55,686 bases of DNA from an uncultured Phycisphaeraceae bacterium (GTDB lineage: Bacteria > Planctomycetota > Phycisphaerae > Phycisphaerales > UBA1924). Location: assembly GCA_937899905.1 (NCBI GenBank), contig CALCCF010000112.1:1-55686 (forward strand), read 5' to 3'. Made by a program: the position numbers and the translations under genes. Below are positions 8,960 to 16,971 of this stretch, piece by piece (within the stretch, counting starts at the first letter, position 1; each line of letters opens with the position of its first letter). Below the pieces are notes generated by a model, which worked only from the letters and a program-made list of their open reading frames with translations, did no database searches and was not told where the DNA came from.

Positions 8960-10465
8960 ATGAGAATCCTCATGATGTCCGCCGTAGCGAGTGTCGCGTT
9001 CGCGTCGTGTGCTGCGAGTGCGCAGCCGATCTCGGCCTTTGGTCTTCCGCATGAAGCGCTCGGGCAGGCCGTACTGCGACCGAGTGGTGACGAGCTGATC
9101 GTTTCCAACATCGGCTCATCGGGGCAAGACGGCGTATCGATCGACCTGGGGGAGGCCGAATTCCACGTGGTTACGTTCGAGCCGCCTCCATTGACGTCGC
9201 TGCCCGACGGTGCCTTCCTTGAGACGACCGTCCGCGGCGAGGTCGATGGCGTGCCCGACCAGTTCGTGTGGTCGATCCGCTCCACCGCGCGGGGCGGCGA
9301 CGCGTTCCTCACGTTCGACGCGTCACGCGTCCGGCCCGGGGCCTTGCGGCTCGAAGCACGCCTCGGGGGGCGCACGGTCAGCGAGGTCCGTATCACCGAC
9401 TTTGACCCGAGGCTGGAACTGGTCGAGATCCGTCGGCTCGAGGGTTGCATCATTGACCCATTCTGGCCCATGCCACCGGAGTGCTGGGCGGTCATCGGGT
9501 TCCCGGTGCCGACCGAACTCGTGTTGCTCGGCGGCGACTTGGTTTTGGCTGATCAGATCATCGTCGCAACTGTTGATCAGCAAGCGGTCGTTGGCACGCT
9601 GTCTGCAACCGAGATGCGTGGTGCGGACTATCGCCAGATTTCGCTCACGGACGAGGCGCTCGGCCAGTTTGATTTCGAGCACAGGGCGTTGGGTGATGTG
9701 CAGCTGCAGGCACGCGGCGACCACCTCACCGTGTCGAATATAGGTTCGAGCGGGCAGGACGGTGTGCGCGTCAGCTGGTTCGAGGAGACCGAGCCAACCG
9801 ATGGCTTCCTAGCCGAGCTCGAGCCGCTTCGACTCGTCGGGCCGGAACAAGAGCTGACACTTCGTGCGACCGGGCGCATCCCGGGTGCCCCCGGTCTGCC
9901 GCTTGGCGTTTCGAGCATCAACAATGGCGTCGTGACGGCGGACTTCTCGTCGATCGGCGCGCAGACAGCAACACTGATCGGCCTGCTGGACGGACGAGTC
10001 GTCGATCGGCGAGAAGTGCCAGCGGGGGGGCGAGTCATCGTGATGGAGGAAATCGTGGTCCACGGCTGCGTAAAGCAGCCGTCGCTGCCGATCCCCCCGC
10101 TCCCACCATTCCCGTGCTTCATCTGGATCTTTGACGAGACGCTCGTTTCGCCGATCGTGGGCGATCCATACATCGCTGACGAGGTCCGCATCCTCGCGTC
10201 GGATGCGACCGTTCCGTTCGACGGGCTGCAGAGTTTCAGCATCCGTGGCCGGGGCATCGGCCAGTTCAGCCTGCTCTCCGAGACGCACACCGTCGACTGC
10301 CGAGCCGATCTCGACGGTGACGGCCAGCTCACCATCTTCGACTTCCTGGAGTTCCAGAACCTGTTCGTACGACGCGATCCACGCGCCGACTTCGATGGTG
10401 ACGGCGAGTTCACGATCTTCGACTTCCTTGAGTTCCAGAACGCGTTTGACGCCGGTTGCAACTGA
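8960..10465 (+). CDS. Secreted protein with internal duplication and C-terminal GC-type dockerin module
   Basis: The 501-residue protein starts with a signal peptide (MRILMMSAVASVAFASCAASA, cleavage after residue 21 or so) and has an AAGGAGA SD. The body contains two copies of a motif of roughly 200 residues. Each opens with ALGQAVLRPSGDELIVSNIG (first copy) or ALGDVQLQARGDHLTVSNIG (second copy), followed by SSGQDGV. The function of this repeat is unknown to me. The last 55 residues hold two EF-hand-like units, DLDGDGQLTIFDFLEFQN and DFDGDGEFTIFDFLEFQN, ending in DAGCN. A Cys precedes the first unit. This module is shared with five other proteins in the window and probably directs surface retention or complex formation after export. 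The substrate or role of the N-terminal region cannot be read from sequence. Confidence 0.85.
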   Translation: MRILMMSAVASVAFASCAASAQPISAFGLPHEALGQAVLRPSGDELIVSNIGSSGQDGVSIDLGEAEFHVVTFEPPPLTSLPDGAFLETTVRGEVDGVPDQFVWSIRSTARGGDAFLTFDASRVRPGALRLEARLGGRTVSEVRITDFDPRLELVEIRRLEGCIIDPFWPMPPECWAVIGFPVPTELVLLGGDLVLADQIIVATVDQQAVVGTLSATEMRGADYRQISLTDEALGQFDFEHRALGDVQLQARGDHLTVSNIGSSGQDGVRVSWFEETEPTDGFLAELEPLRLVGPEQELTLRATGRIPGAPGLPLGVSSINNGVVTADFSSIGAQTATLIGLLDGRVVDRREVPAGGRVIVMEEIVVHGCVKQPSLPIPPLPPFPCFIWIFDETLVSPIVGDPYIADEVRILASDATVPFDGLQSFSIRGRGIGQFSLLSETHTVDCRADLDGDGQLTIFDFLEFQNLFVRRDPRADFDGDGEFTIFDFLEFQNAFDAGCN

Positions 10466-10837
10466 GTTGGATGCCGGTTGGACTTCCGGAGTACTGGCAC
10501 TAGCACGATCCAAGCCAGCAAGCCTTCGATCGTAGCTTCCTGAGTAATTGAGCCCCAGTGCCCCGCCGCGCGTGTGTATGCACTGTGGCGGGGTGGTCGT
10601 CCATGGCACCCTGATAGGCTCGTGACATGAAGGTGGCACCCTTCAGCACGTTCCACCTTTGCAGCGACCCTTTAGGCCCAGTACGCATGTCTGCTGTTCC
10701 ATAAGAACCGGTGCGTCCGTCGGCGAGCGATGAACGAACAAGATTGCCGAGTGGCAGTGGGTGGAACCGGTAGCCACGCGGCTCAGTACCGCGGGATACC
10801 TTGGTTCTCGTTTAGTGCCAGCTCACAGGAGAGAGAC
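10466..10837. other. Gene-free 372-bp interval with two hairpins
   Basis: No coding potential is convincing; the open frame running into the next gene from 10730 lacks an SD and precedes a clear signal peptide. A perfect 7-bp stem (CCCCGCC at 10561-10567 with GGCGGGG at 10587-10593) about 95 nt past the upstream stop could act as a transcription end, though no T-run follows. A second element at 10629-10659 can fold in two mutually exclusive ways (GAAGG with CCTTC, or AAGGTGG with CCACCTT). The SD of the next gene, CAGGAGAG, lies at its right end. Confidence 0.6.
10561..10593 (+). terminator. Possible terminator hairpin without U-tract
   Basis: A perfect 7-bp G+C stem, CCCCGCC with GGCGGGG, around a 19-nt loop lies 95 nt downstream of a stop codon. 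The following bases are TGGTCGTCC, so a canonical intrinsic terminator is not supported. It could also stop RNase. Confidence 0.35.
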
Positions 10838-12799
10838 ATGAGGCGATTCCCTGCTCGACACGTGACTCGATCACGAATCCCGCTCATCCTGTTCACCGCG
10901 GCCGGTCTTGGGGTGCTCGGAATCGGCGTCCAAACCGCATCGGCCCAGAGCAGCATCGAGTGGGCCAGCCCCGTCGATGGCGACTTCGCGGTGGCCGGCA
11001 ACTGGCTGCCGATGGCCGTGCCGGGTGAGCGGGACACGGCCGTGCTGGGCGGGTTCGGGCCATACCTCGTCTCAGTCAACGCGGCGACGCCGGTCGACAC
11101 GGTCCTGCTCTCGAACCCAGAGGCGTCGCTGCTCCTCCGCCCCGGCGCGACGCTGAGCGTTGGCGACCTCAGCGGCCCCGGATCGGTGCGCATCAGCGAC
11201 GGTTCGAGCACGGTCCCTGCGGAGCTTGCCGTCGCGAATCGGGGCGCGATCGACGCGGCCATCGTCCTCGATGGGACCAGGCTGGATCGGGCCCGGCTCG
11301 TCGGGCGTGGCTCGTCACACACGCTCGGCCCGAACGCGGTGATCACCGGCAACAGCGGATCTATCGTCGGGCCTTGGACCAGCGAGGCGACAGTCCTCAA
11401 GGACGGGCCCGGCGTCATCAGCCTCAACGGCCTCGACATTGTCGGTGGCACGCTGCGCAGCAGCGGCGGGGGACTGCTTGTCCTCGACAACGCCTCGGTG
11501 CGCAACGCGACTATCGAGGTTGGCCCGGACGCACGCTTCGTGACCAACCAGAACACCGTCGTTTCGGACTCGACGTTTGTTGGCGAATTCACGATCCGTA
11601 GTGGTCAGGACATCACATTCGGTGATGGTGTGGAACTCACGGACGGCTTGGTCATCAATGAGCCCGGCTCGATCGGCCAGGCCCGTCTCTTCGTGGAGGA
11701 AGGCGTCACGCTGAACGGCCCCATTCGGCTTGAGGGCTCCACGTTGGGCGGCGAGATCATCGGGCTTGGCGATGGGCAAACGCTCGGTCCGGACGCGATA
11801 ATCACGGGCACCCGTGCCGCGATCGTTGGGCGATGGAACAGCGAGGCGACGATCATCAATGATGGGCCGGGGGGCTTCAGCCTGACGGGTCTGAATATCG
11901 TGGGCGGCACGCTGCACAGCAGCGGCGGCGGGCGGCTTGATATCGCGGGCACGACGATCAGGAACGCGACGATCGAAGCCGGGATTGGCAGCGCCTTCAG
12001 AACCACCGTGACGACGAACATCTCGGACACCACGATCGTGGGCGATCTCACGATCTTGGGCGGGCGCCTCACGTTCGGCGATGGCGTGGAGCTGCAGGGC
12101 GACCTCACCCTTGGTATTCCAGGTGTTCCTGGCCAAACGCAGCTCTACGCAGAAGATGAGGTGACACTGGATAGCCCGATCCGCCTCGCCGGAATCGAGA
12201 GCGAGCTCTTCGGCATTGGGCTCTCGCACACGCTCGGGCCGGACGCGGTTCTCACGGTCGCGGATGGCCGGATCACAGGCGCATGGACGAACGAGGGGAC
12301 CATCTCGATCGGCGATGTGGACGATCCGATCGGGCTTCTGCAGCTGAGCGGGCCAAACCTGACGCTCGCGCCGACCTCCTTGCTGGAATTCGAGATCGCC
12401 GGCTCGATGGATGATCGGTTCGACCGGATCGAGAGCACAGAGGTGGTCACGCTTGGCGGAAGGCTGAGCGTCGAGTTCCAGGACGGCTACGCGCCCGATC
12501 CGCGTGATCGGATTGAGATCATCAGAGCCACGGTTGTCGACCGGGTGTTCGACGAGCTCACGGTCGAGCCCTTTGGTGCGCCCGGGCCTGCGCACGTCGT
12601 GTACACTGGCGATTCGGTTGTCGTCGTGATCTGCGCCGCCGACCGTGACGCCGACGGCGTGCTGACGATCTTCGACTTCCTCGAATACCAGAACCAGTTC
12701 GATGCCGGAGACCCGCAGGCCGATCTCGACGGTGACGGCAGACTAACGTTGTTCGACTTCCTGGCGTTCCAGAATCGATTCGATGCCGGGTGTGAGTGA
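10838..12799 (+). CDS. Secreted beta-helix repeat protein with C-terminal GC-type dockerin module
   Basis: The start ATG follows CAGGAGAG by 5 bp and opens a long signal peptide (basic MRRFPARHVTRSR, then a hydrophobic stretch ending TASAQS). The mature N-terminus has WASPVDGDFAVAGNWLP and VPGERDTAVL, the pattern seen at the start of right-handed beta-helix passenger-type repeats (x-W-x-x-x-G-N-W, then G-D-x-x-V). Three long tandem repeats follow, each containing TLGPxA(V/I)(I/L)T and, in the first two, DGPG, GGTL, SSGGG and RNATIE. They differ enough to be an old duplication. The C-terminal 60 residues are a dockerin-like pair, DRDADGVLTIFDFLEYQN and DLDGDGRLTLFDFLAFQN, ending in DAGCE. It is likely an extracellular structural or adhesive protein. 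The protein is 653 residues. Confidence 0.82.
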   Translation: MRRFPARHVTRSRIPLILFTAAGLGVLGIGVQTASAQSSIEWASPVDGDFAVAGNWLPMAVPGERDTAVLGGFGPYLVSVNAATPVDTVLLSNPEASLLLRPGATLSVGDLSGPGSVRISDGSSTVPAELAVANRGAIDAAIVLDGTRLDRARLVGRGSSHTLGPNAVITGNSGSIVGPWTSEATVLKDGPGVISLNGLDIVGGTLRSSGGGLLVLDNASVRNATIEVGPDARFVTNQNTVVSDSTFVGEFTIRSGQDITFGDGVELTDGLVINEPGSIGQARLFVEEGVTLNGPIRLEGSTLGGEIIGLGDGQTLGPDAIITGTRAAIVGRWNSEATIINDGPGGFSLTGLNIVGGTLHSSGGGRLDIAGTTIRNATIEAGIGSAFRTTVTTNISDTTIVGDLTILGGRLTFGDGVELQGDLTLGIPGVPGQTQLYAEDEVTLDSPIRLAGIESELFGIGLSHTLGPDAVLTVADGRITGAWTNEGTISIGDVDDPIGLLQLSGPNLTLAPTSLLEFEIAGSMDDRFDRIESTEVVTLGGRLSVEFQDGYAPDPRDRIEIIRATVVDRVFDELTVEPFGAPGPAHVVYTGDSVVVVICAADRDADGVLTIFDFLEYQNQFDAGDPQADLDGDGRLTLFDFLAFQNRFDAGCE

Positions 12800-12805
12800 G
12801 CCGTT

Positions 12806-14017
12806 CTACTCCGGCACGATCCGTACCAGCTCACCGGCGCGTTGATCCGCGAGCACGTAGAGGAAGCCGTCGGGGCCTTGCCGAACGTCACGGACGCGTT
12901 GAGGTAGTGAGATCGTCTCGTTGCTCGCGGCGGTCATGCCTTCGAGATTGACTCGGCGGACTTGGCGGGCGATGAGGCCGCCGGCGAAGAGGTCGCCGTT
13001 CCAGTCCTCGAACTTGTCACCCGAGTAGAACGCCAGGCCGCTAGCCGCAAGCACGGGCGTCCACACGCACACTGGGTCGACCATGCCCTCGAGCGAGACG
13101 TGCTCGCTGATGGTCTGGCGGTTGTAGTGGATGCTGTAGGTGGCCTTGGGCCAGCCGTAGTTGTTGCCCGGCTCGATGAGGTTCAGCTCGTCGCCGCCCA
13201 GCGCGCCGTGCTCGGTGGCCCACACGTTTCCGGTGGCCGGGTCGATGTCCATGCCCTGGATGTTGCGGTGGCCGTAGCTGTAGACAAAGCGGCCCGCGTC
13301 TTCACGGTCGCTGAACGGGTTGTCGTCGGGCGCGGTGCCGTCGTCGTTGACGCGGACGACCTTGCCCCAGGTGTTGTCCAGGAACTGGGGGTTGTCTCGC
13401 GCGAGCCGACCGCCGGCGCGGGTGGGGGGGTTGCCGCCGTCACCAACGGACATGAGCAAGGTGCCATCGGGCAGCCAGACGAGGCGTGAACCGAAGTGCT
13501 GCCCGCCGGGCTTGTCGGGCGTGACGCGGAAGATCTCTTCGACGTCCTCGAAGCGCGGGCCTGCATCATCTCGGACCAATCGCATTCGTGAGAGCACGGT
13601 GCGGTTCGCGTTGCGATCGCCCGTTGCCAGAGTCAGATAGATAACGCCGTTGGTCTCGAAGTCGGGATGCAGCGACACGTCCATCATGCCGCCCTGACCG
13701 AGCGATGAGCTCTGCGGTGCGCCTTCGATGGCGACTGGCTCACCAAACCCCTCATCCTGCGGCTTGGCCAACAGCACGCCACCTCCGCGCTCGGTGATGA
13801 TCACGGCGCCGTCGGGTAGGAAGGCCATGCCCCACGGGCGATTGAGCCCGTCGAGCAGCGTCTCGGTGCGATATCCCGTCGCCGGCGGTGCGTCGGTCTC
13901 GCTGTCGGAGAAGATCGGCGAGGGGCCCGATGTTGGCAGGTTGGCTGGCTGGCCGCACGCGGGTAGCGTGATGGCGGCGATGGCGAGGGTGGCAACGGTC
14001 GAGGTGGTTCGCAGCAT
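12806..14017 (-). CDS. PQQ-dependent sugar dehydrogenase family lipoprotein
   Basis: The 403-residue protein begins with a lipoprotein signal (hydrophobic stretch, then LPACG), so it is likely anchored in the envelope. The body is a soluble glucose/sorbosone dehydrogenase beta-propeller: RPWGMAFLPDG near 59, LGQGGMMDVSLHPDF near 109, PGGQHFGSRLVWLPDG near 172, GHRNIQGMDIDP near 252 and WATEHGALGGDELNLI near 268 are all family signatures. The last includes the region that contacts PQQ and the substrate. It would oxidise an aldose at C1 with PQQ, passing electrons to the respiratory chain. It follows the ZnuA-like gene by 18 bp on the same strand, so it may be the last gene of the ABC operon. 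It is convergent with the preceding beta-helix gene, with 6 bp between stops. Confidence 0.88.
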   Translation of the reverse strand: MLRTTSTVATLAIAAITLPACGQPANLPTSGPSPIFSDSETDAPPATGYRTETLLDGLNRPWGMAFLPDGAVIITERGGGVLLAKPQDEGFGEPVAIEGAPQSSSLGQGGMMDVSLHPDFETNGVIYLTLATGDRNANRTVLSRMRLVRDDAGPRFEDVEEIFRVTPDKPGGQHFGSRLVWLPDGTLLMSVGDGGNPPTRAGGRLARDNPQFLDNTWGKVVRVNDDGTAPDDNPFSDREDAGRFVYSYGHRNIQGMDIDPATGNVWATEHGALGGDELNLIEPGNNYGWPKATYSIHYNRQTISEHVSLEGMVDPVCVWTPVLAASGLAFYSGDKFEDWNGDLFAGGLIARQVRRVNLEGMTAASNETISLPQRVRDVRQGPDGFLYVLADQRAGELVRIVPE

Positions 14018-14035
14018 GGATAAGCCTACGTGCGC

Positions 14036-15037
14036 TCAGCCGCCGACGGCCTGGCGCAGCCGCTCGAAGTTGGCCCGCATCTCGTCCATGTAATCCCCAG
14101 CTTCGGGCGCGGTCTCGGCCGGGCTGAAGAGCACGCTGGTCACGCCAAGCTCGGTTTCCAGTGCCTCGACGATCGCCGGCGTGGGCTCGCCCTCCCAGAG
14201 CAGGATCACCGGCTTGTCGCCGTGGGTGTGATCGTGTTCATGGTCGTTCTGCTGATCCTCGTGCTGATGCATCGCGTCGTGGACGGCTTCCACGATCGCT
14301 TGCGAATCGGCGTTCTCGGGGTCGAGGTCGAGGTTGTGAACGTCCCACCCAAGCTCGCGCGCGAGATAGTTGTACGCAGGGCGGCTGGCGAAGAGCCGGT
14401 ATTCAGTGAGTTGTGGCGTTAGGCCCGACAGCGACGCACCGAGCATCTCAAGCTCCTCGACGAGCAAGGCGAGGTTCTCCTCGAACTTCGATGCATGCGT
14501 TGGCCAGGCCGTCGACATCGCTTCGGCAATGCGCTCGGCTTGGACGATCGCCAACTCGGGGCTGACCCAGGTGTGTCCGTCGATGCCCTCGTGTGTGTGC
14601 TCGCCGGCCGGGCCGTGGCTGTGCGTGGTGGTCTCCATGGTGATCGGCCCGCCCTCGCGTGCCAGCGCCTCGCTCGAGATGCTCTCAACGGTGCGACCAC
14701 GCGGCAATGCTGCGCCCGCGACCCACTTCTCGAACTCGGCGCCGTTCGTGATGATGAGCTTGGCGCTCTGGAACTGGGCGATGGTCTCCGACCCCGGCCG
14801 CCAGAAGATCGGGTCCTCGTCGTTTGGCAGCGGGCTCTCGACCGCCACCAGCCCGCCGCTGATCCGCTCGGCGAAGTACTGCGTCGGGTAGAAGGTGGTC
14901 AGCACCGCGTCTTGCGTTGCGTTGCTGGCGGTCGACGTGTACTCGACACCGCAGCCGGTGAGTGGCAGCGTGGCGAGCGGTAGACCAATGGCAAGCGTGA
15001 TGCACAACGAGCGGCAGAGCGGGCGGAACGCGTGCAT
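14036..15037 (-). CDS. ZnuA-like metal-binding lipoprotein, ABC transporter substrate-binding (cluster 9)
   Basis: The 333-residue protein has a lipoprotein signal ending LPLTGC. It shows the cluster-9 metal-binding fold: TTFYPTQYFAERISG near 47, a first binding segment DEDPIFWRPG (where ZnuA proteins have a D-P-H metal ligand, here lacking the His), HTWVSPELA near 154, YRLFASRPAYNYLARELG near 216, and an acidic LWEGEP segment near 293. Two His-rich loops are present, one around residues 138-155 (HSHGPAGEHTHEGIDGH) and one around 256-274 (HQHEDQQNDHEHDHTHGD), as in zinc-specific ZnuA proteins. An AAGGAGG SD sits upstream. It follows an FtsX-type permease and a LolD-type ATPase rather than the usual ZnuBC partners. 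Zinc is the most likely ligand, by inference from the His-rich loops. Confidence 0.85.
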   Translation of the reverse strand: MHAFRPLCRSLCITLAIGLPLATLPLTGCGVEYTSTASNATQDAVLTTFYPTQYFAERISGGLVAVESPLPNDEDPIFWRPGSETIAQFQSAKLIITNGAEFEKWVAGAALPRGRTVESISSEALAREGGPITMETTTHSHGPAGEHTHEGIDGHTWVSPELAIVQAERIAEAMSTAWPTHASKFEENLALLVEELEMLGASLSGLTPQLTEYRLFASRPAYNYLARELGWDVHNLDLDPENADSQAIVEAVHDAMHQHEDQQNDHEHDHTHGDKPVILLWEGEPTPAIVEALETELGVTSVLFSPAETAPEAGDYMDEMRANFERLRQAVGG

Positions 15038-15067
15038 GGGGAGGCCTCCTTGGGAATCGCGTTGAAA

Positions 15068-16240
15068 CTATAGAAACGCCGACGCGTGGCTCGCCACGGC
15101 GAGCGCAACCCACGCGAGGCCAAGAGCGAGCCCTGCGCCCAATCCGATGAGCACCGCGAGTTCGCCACCAGCGAGTACGGCGGCGATTCGCCTCGATGCG
15201 CCCATGTCTGCCAGCGTGCGCAGCTCCTCGGCCCGCAATCGGTAGCCGAGCAACGCGATGAGCGCGACCAGCGCCCCGGTGCTGCCCGCGAGCACGACCG
15301 AGATGGCGTCGAACACCAGCCGCAGGCGGATCACGAACGCGATCAGTTCGTCAACGACAGCCCCCGGCTCGATGGCTTGCACACCGTCCTGCGCGTTGAG
15401 CCTGGCTTGCAGGATCGTGCCCGCGCGTTCGTCGTTGGGGTAGAGCAGCACGGCGGTCAGCGGGAAGCCATCGCGAGAGCCGTGGACATGGAAGCTGTCG
15501 ACGTTTTCGTCCGTGATCTGCTGGTATGTGCGGAGCGCCTCGCTGAGGGCCACACGGTCGCCCTGCCGCACGATGACCAGATCCTCGTGTTCGATCGACT
15601 CCGCGTCTTCGTGCCCGTGGCTGAATCCTTCGAGCAGCCACGCGGTCTCGAGGTCGACGAAGACTGCGTCGTCATCGCTCGTGCCCGTTGGTGCCAGCAC
15701 GCCGACGATGTCGAGTTGCAACGGCACGGCGTTGGTAATGTCGTACGCTTGTCGCAGGTCGCTGAGCACCGACGATCCCGGGCCGAGCCCCTGACGCTGC
15801 GCCACCGCCGAGCCGACGACGGCCTCGCCCATACGCGTGAACAGCCGGCCTTCCGCGATCTGGAGCACGATGCCGGGCCGCTGGAAATACCCGATGTCAG
15901 TTGCCACAACCGCATCACCACCCGCGGTGAAGCGGGCGTGGACCGGGACGGCCGTTGCAAGCGGATCGGTGGCCAGTGTCTCAAAGCGCGCGAACGTGAT
16001 GGCATCGATGGGCGCCGGTCGGAAGTAGAGCGAGGCAAGGACCAGATCGAACCGGCCGCCACGAGCACCAACGACCAATGGCGCCATGTCGGCTCGGGCC
16101 CGAAGCCCGCTCTCGAAACGTGCCGCCAAAGATCGGCTGAGCACCGGGATCACCACCGCCACGCACACGCAGCCGATGAGCAGGGTGCTTCGGCCGCGGT
16201 GCTGCCATGCGTGCCACCAGATGAGTGCGAGCAGCTTCAC
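15068..16240 (-). CDS. FtsX/MacB-type ABC transporter permease
   Basis: The 390-residue protein has one N-terminal membrane segment (STLLIGCVCVAVVIPVL) followed by a large extracytoplasmic domain of about 240 residues and three C-terminal membrane segments (LIAFVIRLRLVFDAISVVLAGSTG; GALVALIALLGYRL; LAVLIGLGAGLALGLAWVAL). This is the topology of FtsX, MacB and LolC/E permeases, which transmit ATPase motion to the periplasm rather than moving a solute through a ZnuB-like channel. The linker contains LRTLADMGASRRIAAVL, matching the conserved E-x-x-x-L-R-x-(I/L)-G-A motif. A His/Asp/Glu-rich segment (GFSHGHEDAESIEHED) lies in the extracytoplasmic domain. The gene overlaps the upstream ATPase by 4 bp (ATGA) and is followed 30 bp later by the ZnuA-like gene. 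Confidence 0.85.
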   Translation of the reverse strand: MKLLALIWWHAWQHRGRSTLLIGCVCVAVVIPVLSRSLAARFESGLRARADMAPLVVGARGGRFDLVLASLYFRPAPIDAITFARFETLATDPLATAVPVHARFTAGGDAVVATDIGYFQRPGIVLQIAEGRLFTRMGEAVVGSAVAQRQGLGPGSSVLSDLRQAYDITNAVPLQLDIVGVLAPTGTSDDDAVFVDLETAWLLEGFSHGHEDAESIEHEDLVIVRQGDRVALSEALRTYQQITDENVDSFHVHGSRDGFPLTAVLLYPNDERAGTILQARLNAQDGVQAIEPGAVVDELIAFVIRLRLVFDAISVVLAGSTGALVALIALLGYRLRAEELRTLADMGASRRIAAVLAGGELAVLIGLGAGLALGLAWVALAVASHASAFL

Positions 16241-16920
16241 GGCGCGACTCCCTCGGGCGCAGGCGCGCCCATATCGAGCACTTGCTCGAAGCGCGGCAGG
16301 AGTGCATGGTCATGGGTGACGAGCAGGACGGTGGCGCCTGCTCGCTCGGCCTGCTCGAGGATCAACGACAGGATCGAGTCGGTCCGCCGCGGGTCGAGGT
16401 TGCCGGTTGGTTCATCGCAGGCGATCAGGGTTGGTTCGGCGATGAGCGCCCGGCAGATCGCCACGCGCTGCTGCTCTCCCTGGCTCAGCCGGTTTGGTCG
16501 ACGCGCAAGCGTGTGCTCGATGCCCGAGGCCTTTGCCAGCTCTCTTGCGCGATCACGCGCGCCGGAGTCCATCGCCCCACCGCCATGCCGCTGGGGCACG
16601 AGGATATTCTCCAGGGCCGGGCAGTTGTCGAGCAGGGCGAAGCGCTGGAACACGAAGCCGACGCGGGCGATGCGCAGCGCCCGCCGCCTGGCGTCGCTGA
16701 GTTGGTCGAGCCGATGGCCATCGAGCTCGATCGTGCCGGCGGTGGGGGAGAGGATGCCGGTGAGCAGGCGCAGCAGCGTGGTCTTGCCGCAGCCGCTGGG
16801 GCCGACGATGGCGGTGTGCCGTCGCCGCTCGATCTCGAAGCGGGGGACGTTGACGACGAGCCCTTCTCGGGCATCAAAGGCAAATCGCAAGTTGTGTGCC
16901 GCGAGCACCGTTGATTGCAC
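16237..16920 (-). CDS. LolD/MacB-type ABC transporter ATP-binding protein
   Basis: The 227-residue ATPase has Walker A GPSGCGKTT (about 39-47), Q-loop VGFVFQRFAL, signature LSQGEQQR, Walker B LIACDEPTG followed by NLDP, and the switch HDH. The QRFALLDNCPALENILVP stretch and the signature are typical of the MacB/LolD/FtsE group. The start is a GTG; no good SD is in the usual position, so an alternative start is possible. It is the first gene of the tightly coupled set ATPase - permease - ZnuA-like lipoprotein. The gene upstream (dockerin beta-propeller) ends only 51 bp away on the same strand, so read-through is possible. Confidence 0.9.
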   Translation of the reverse strand: MQSTVLAAHNLRFAFDAREGLVVNVPRFEIERRRHTAIVGPSGCGKTTLLRLLTGILSPTAGTIELDGHRLDQLSDARRRALRIARVGFVFQRFALLDNCPALENILVPQRHGGGAMDSGARDRARELAKASGIEHTLARRPNRLSQGEQQRVAICRALIAEPTLIACDEPTGNLDPRRTDSILSLILEQAERAGATVLLVTHDHALLPRFEQVLDMGAPAPEGVAP

Positions 16921-16971
16921 GGCTATTGGTAGGCCGCTTCCTTCTGGATGGCGCGAGACCCTGGGCTTGGC

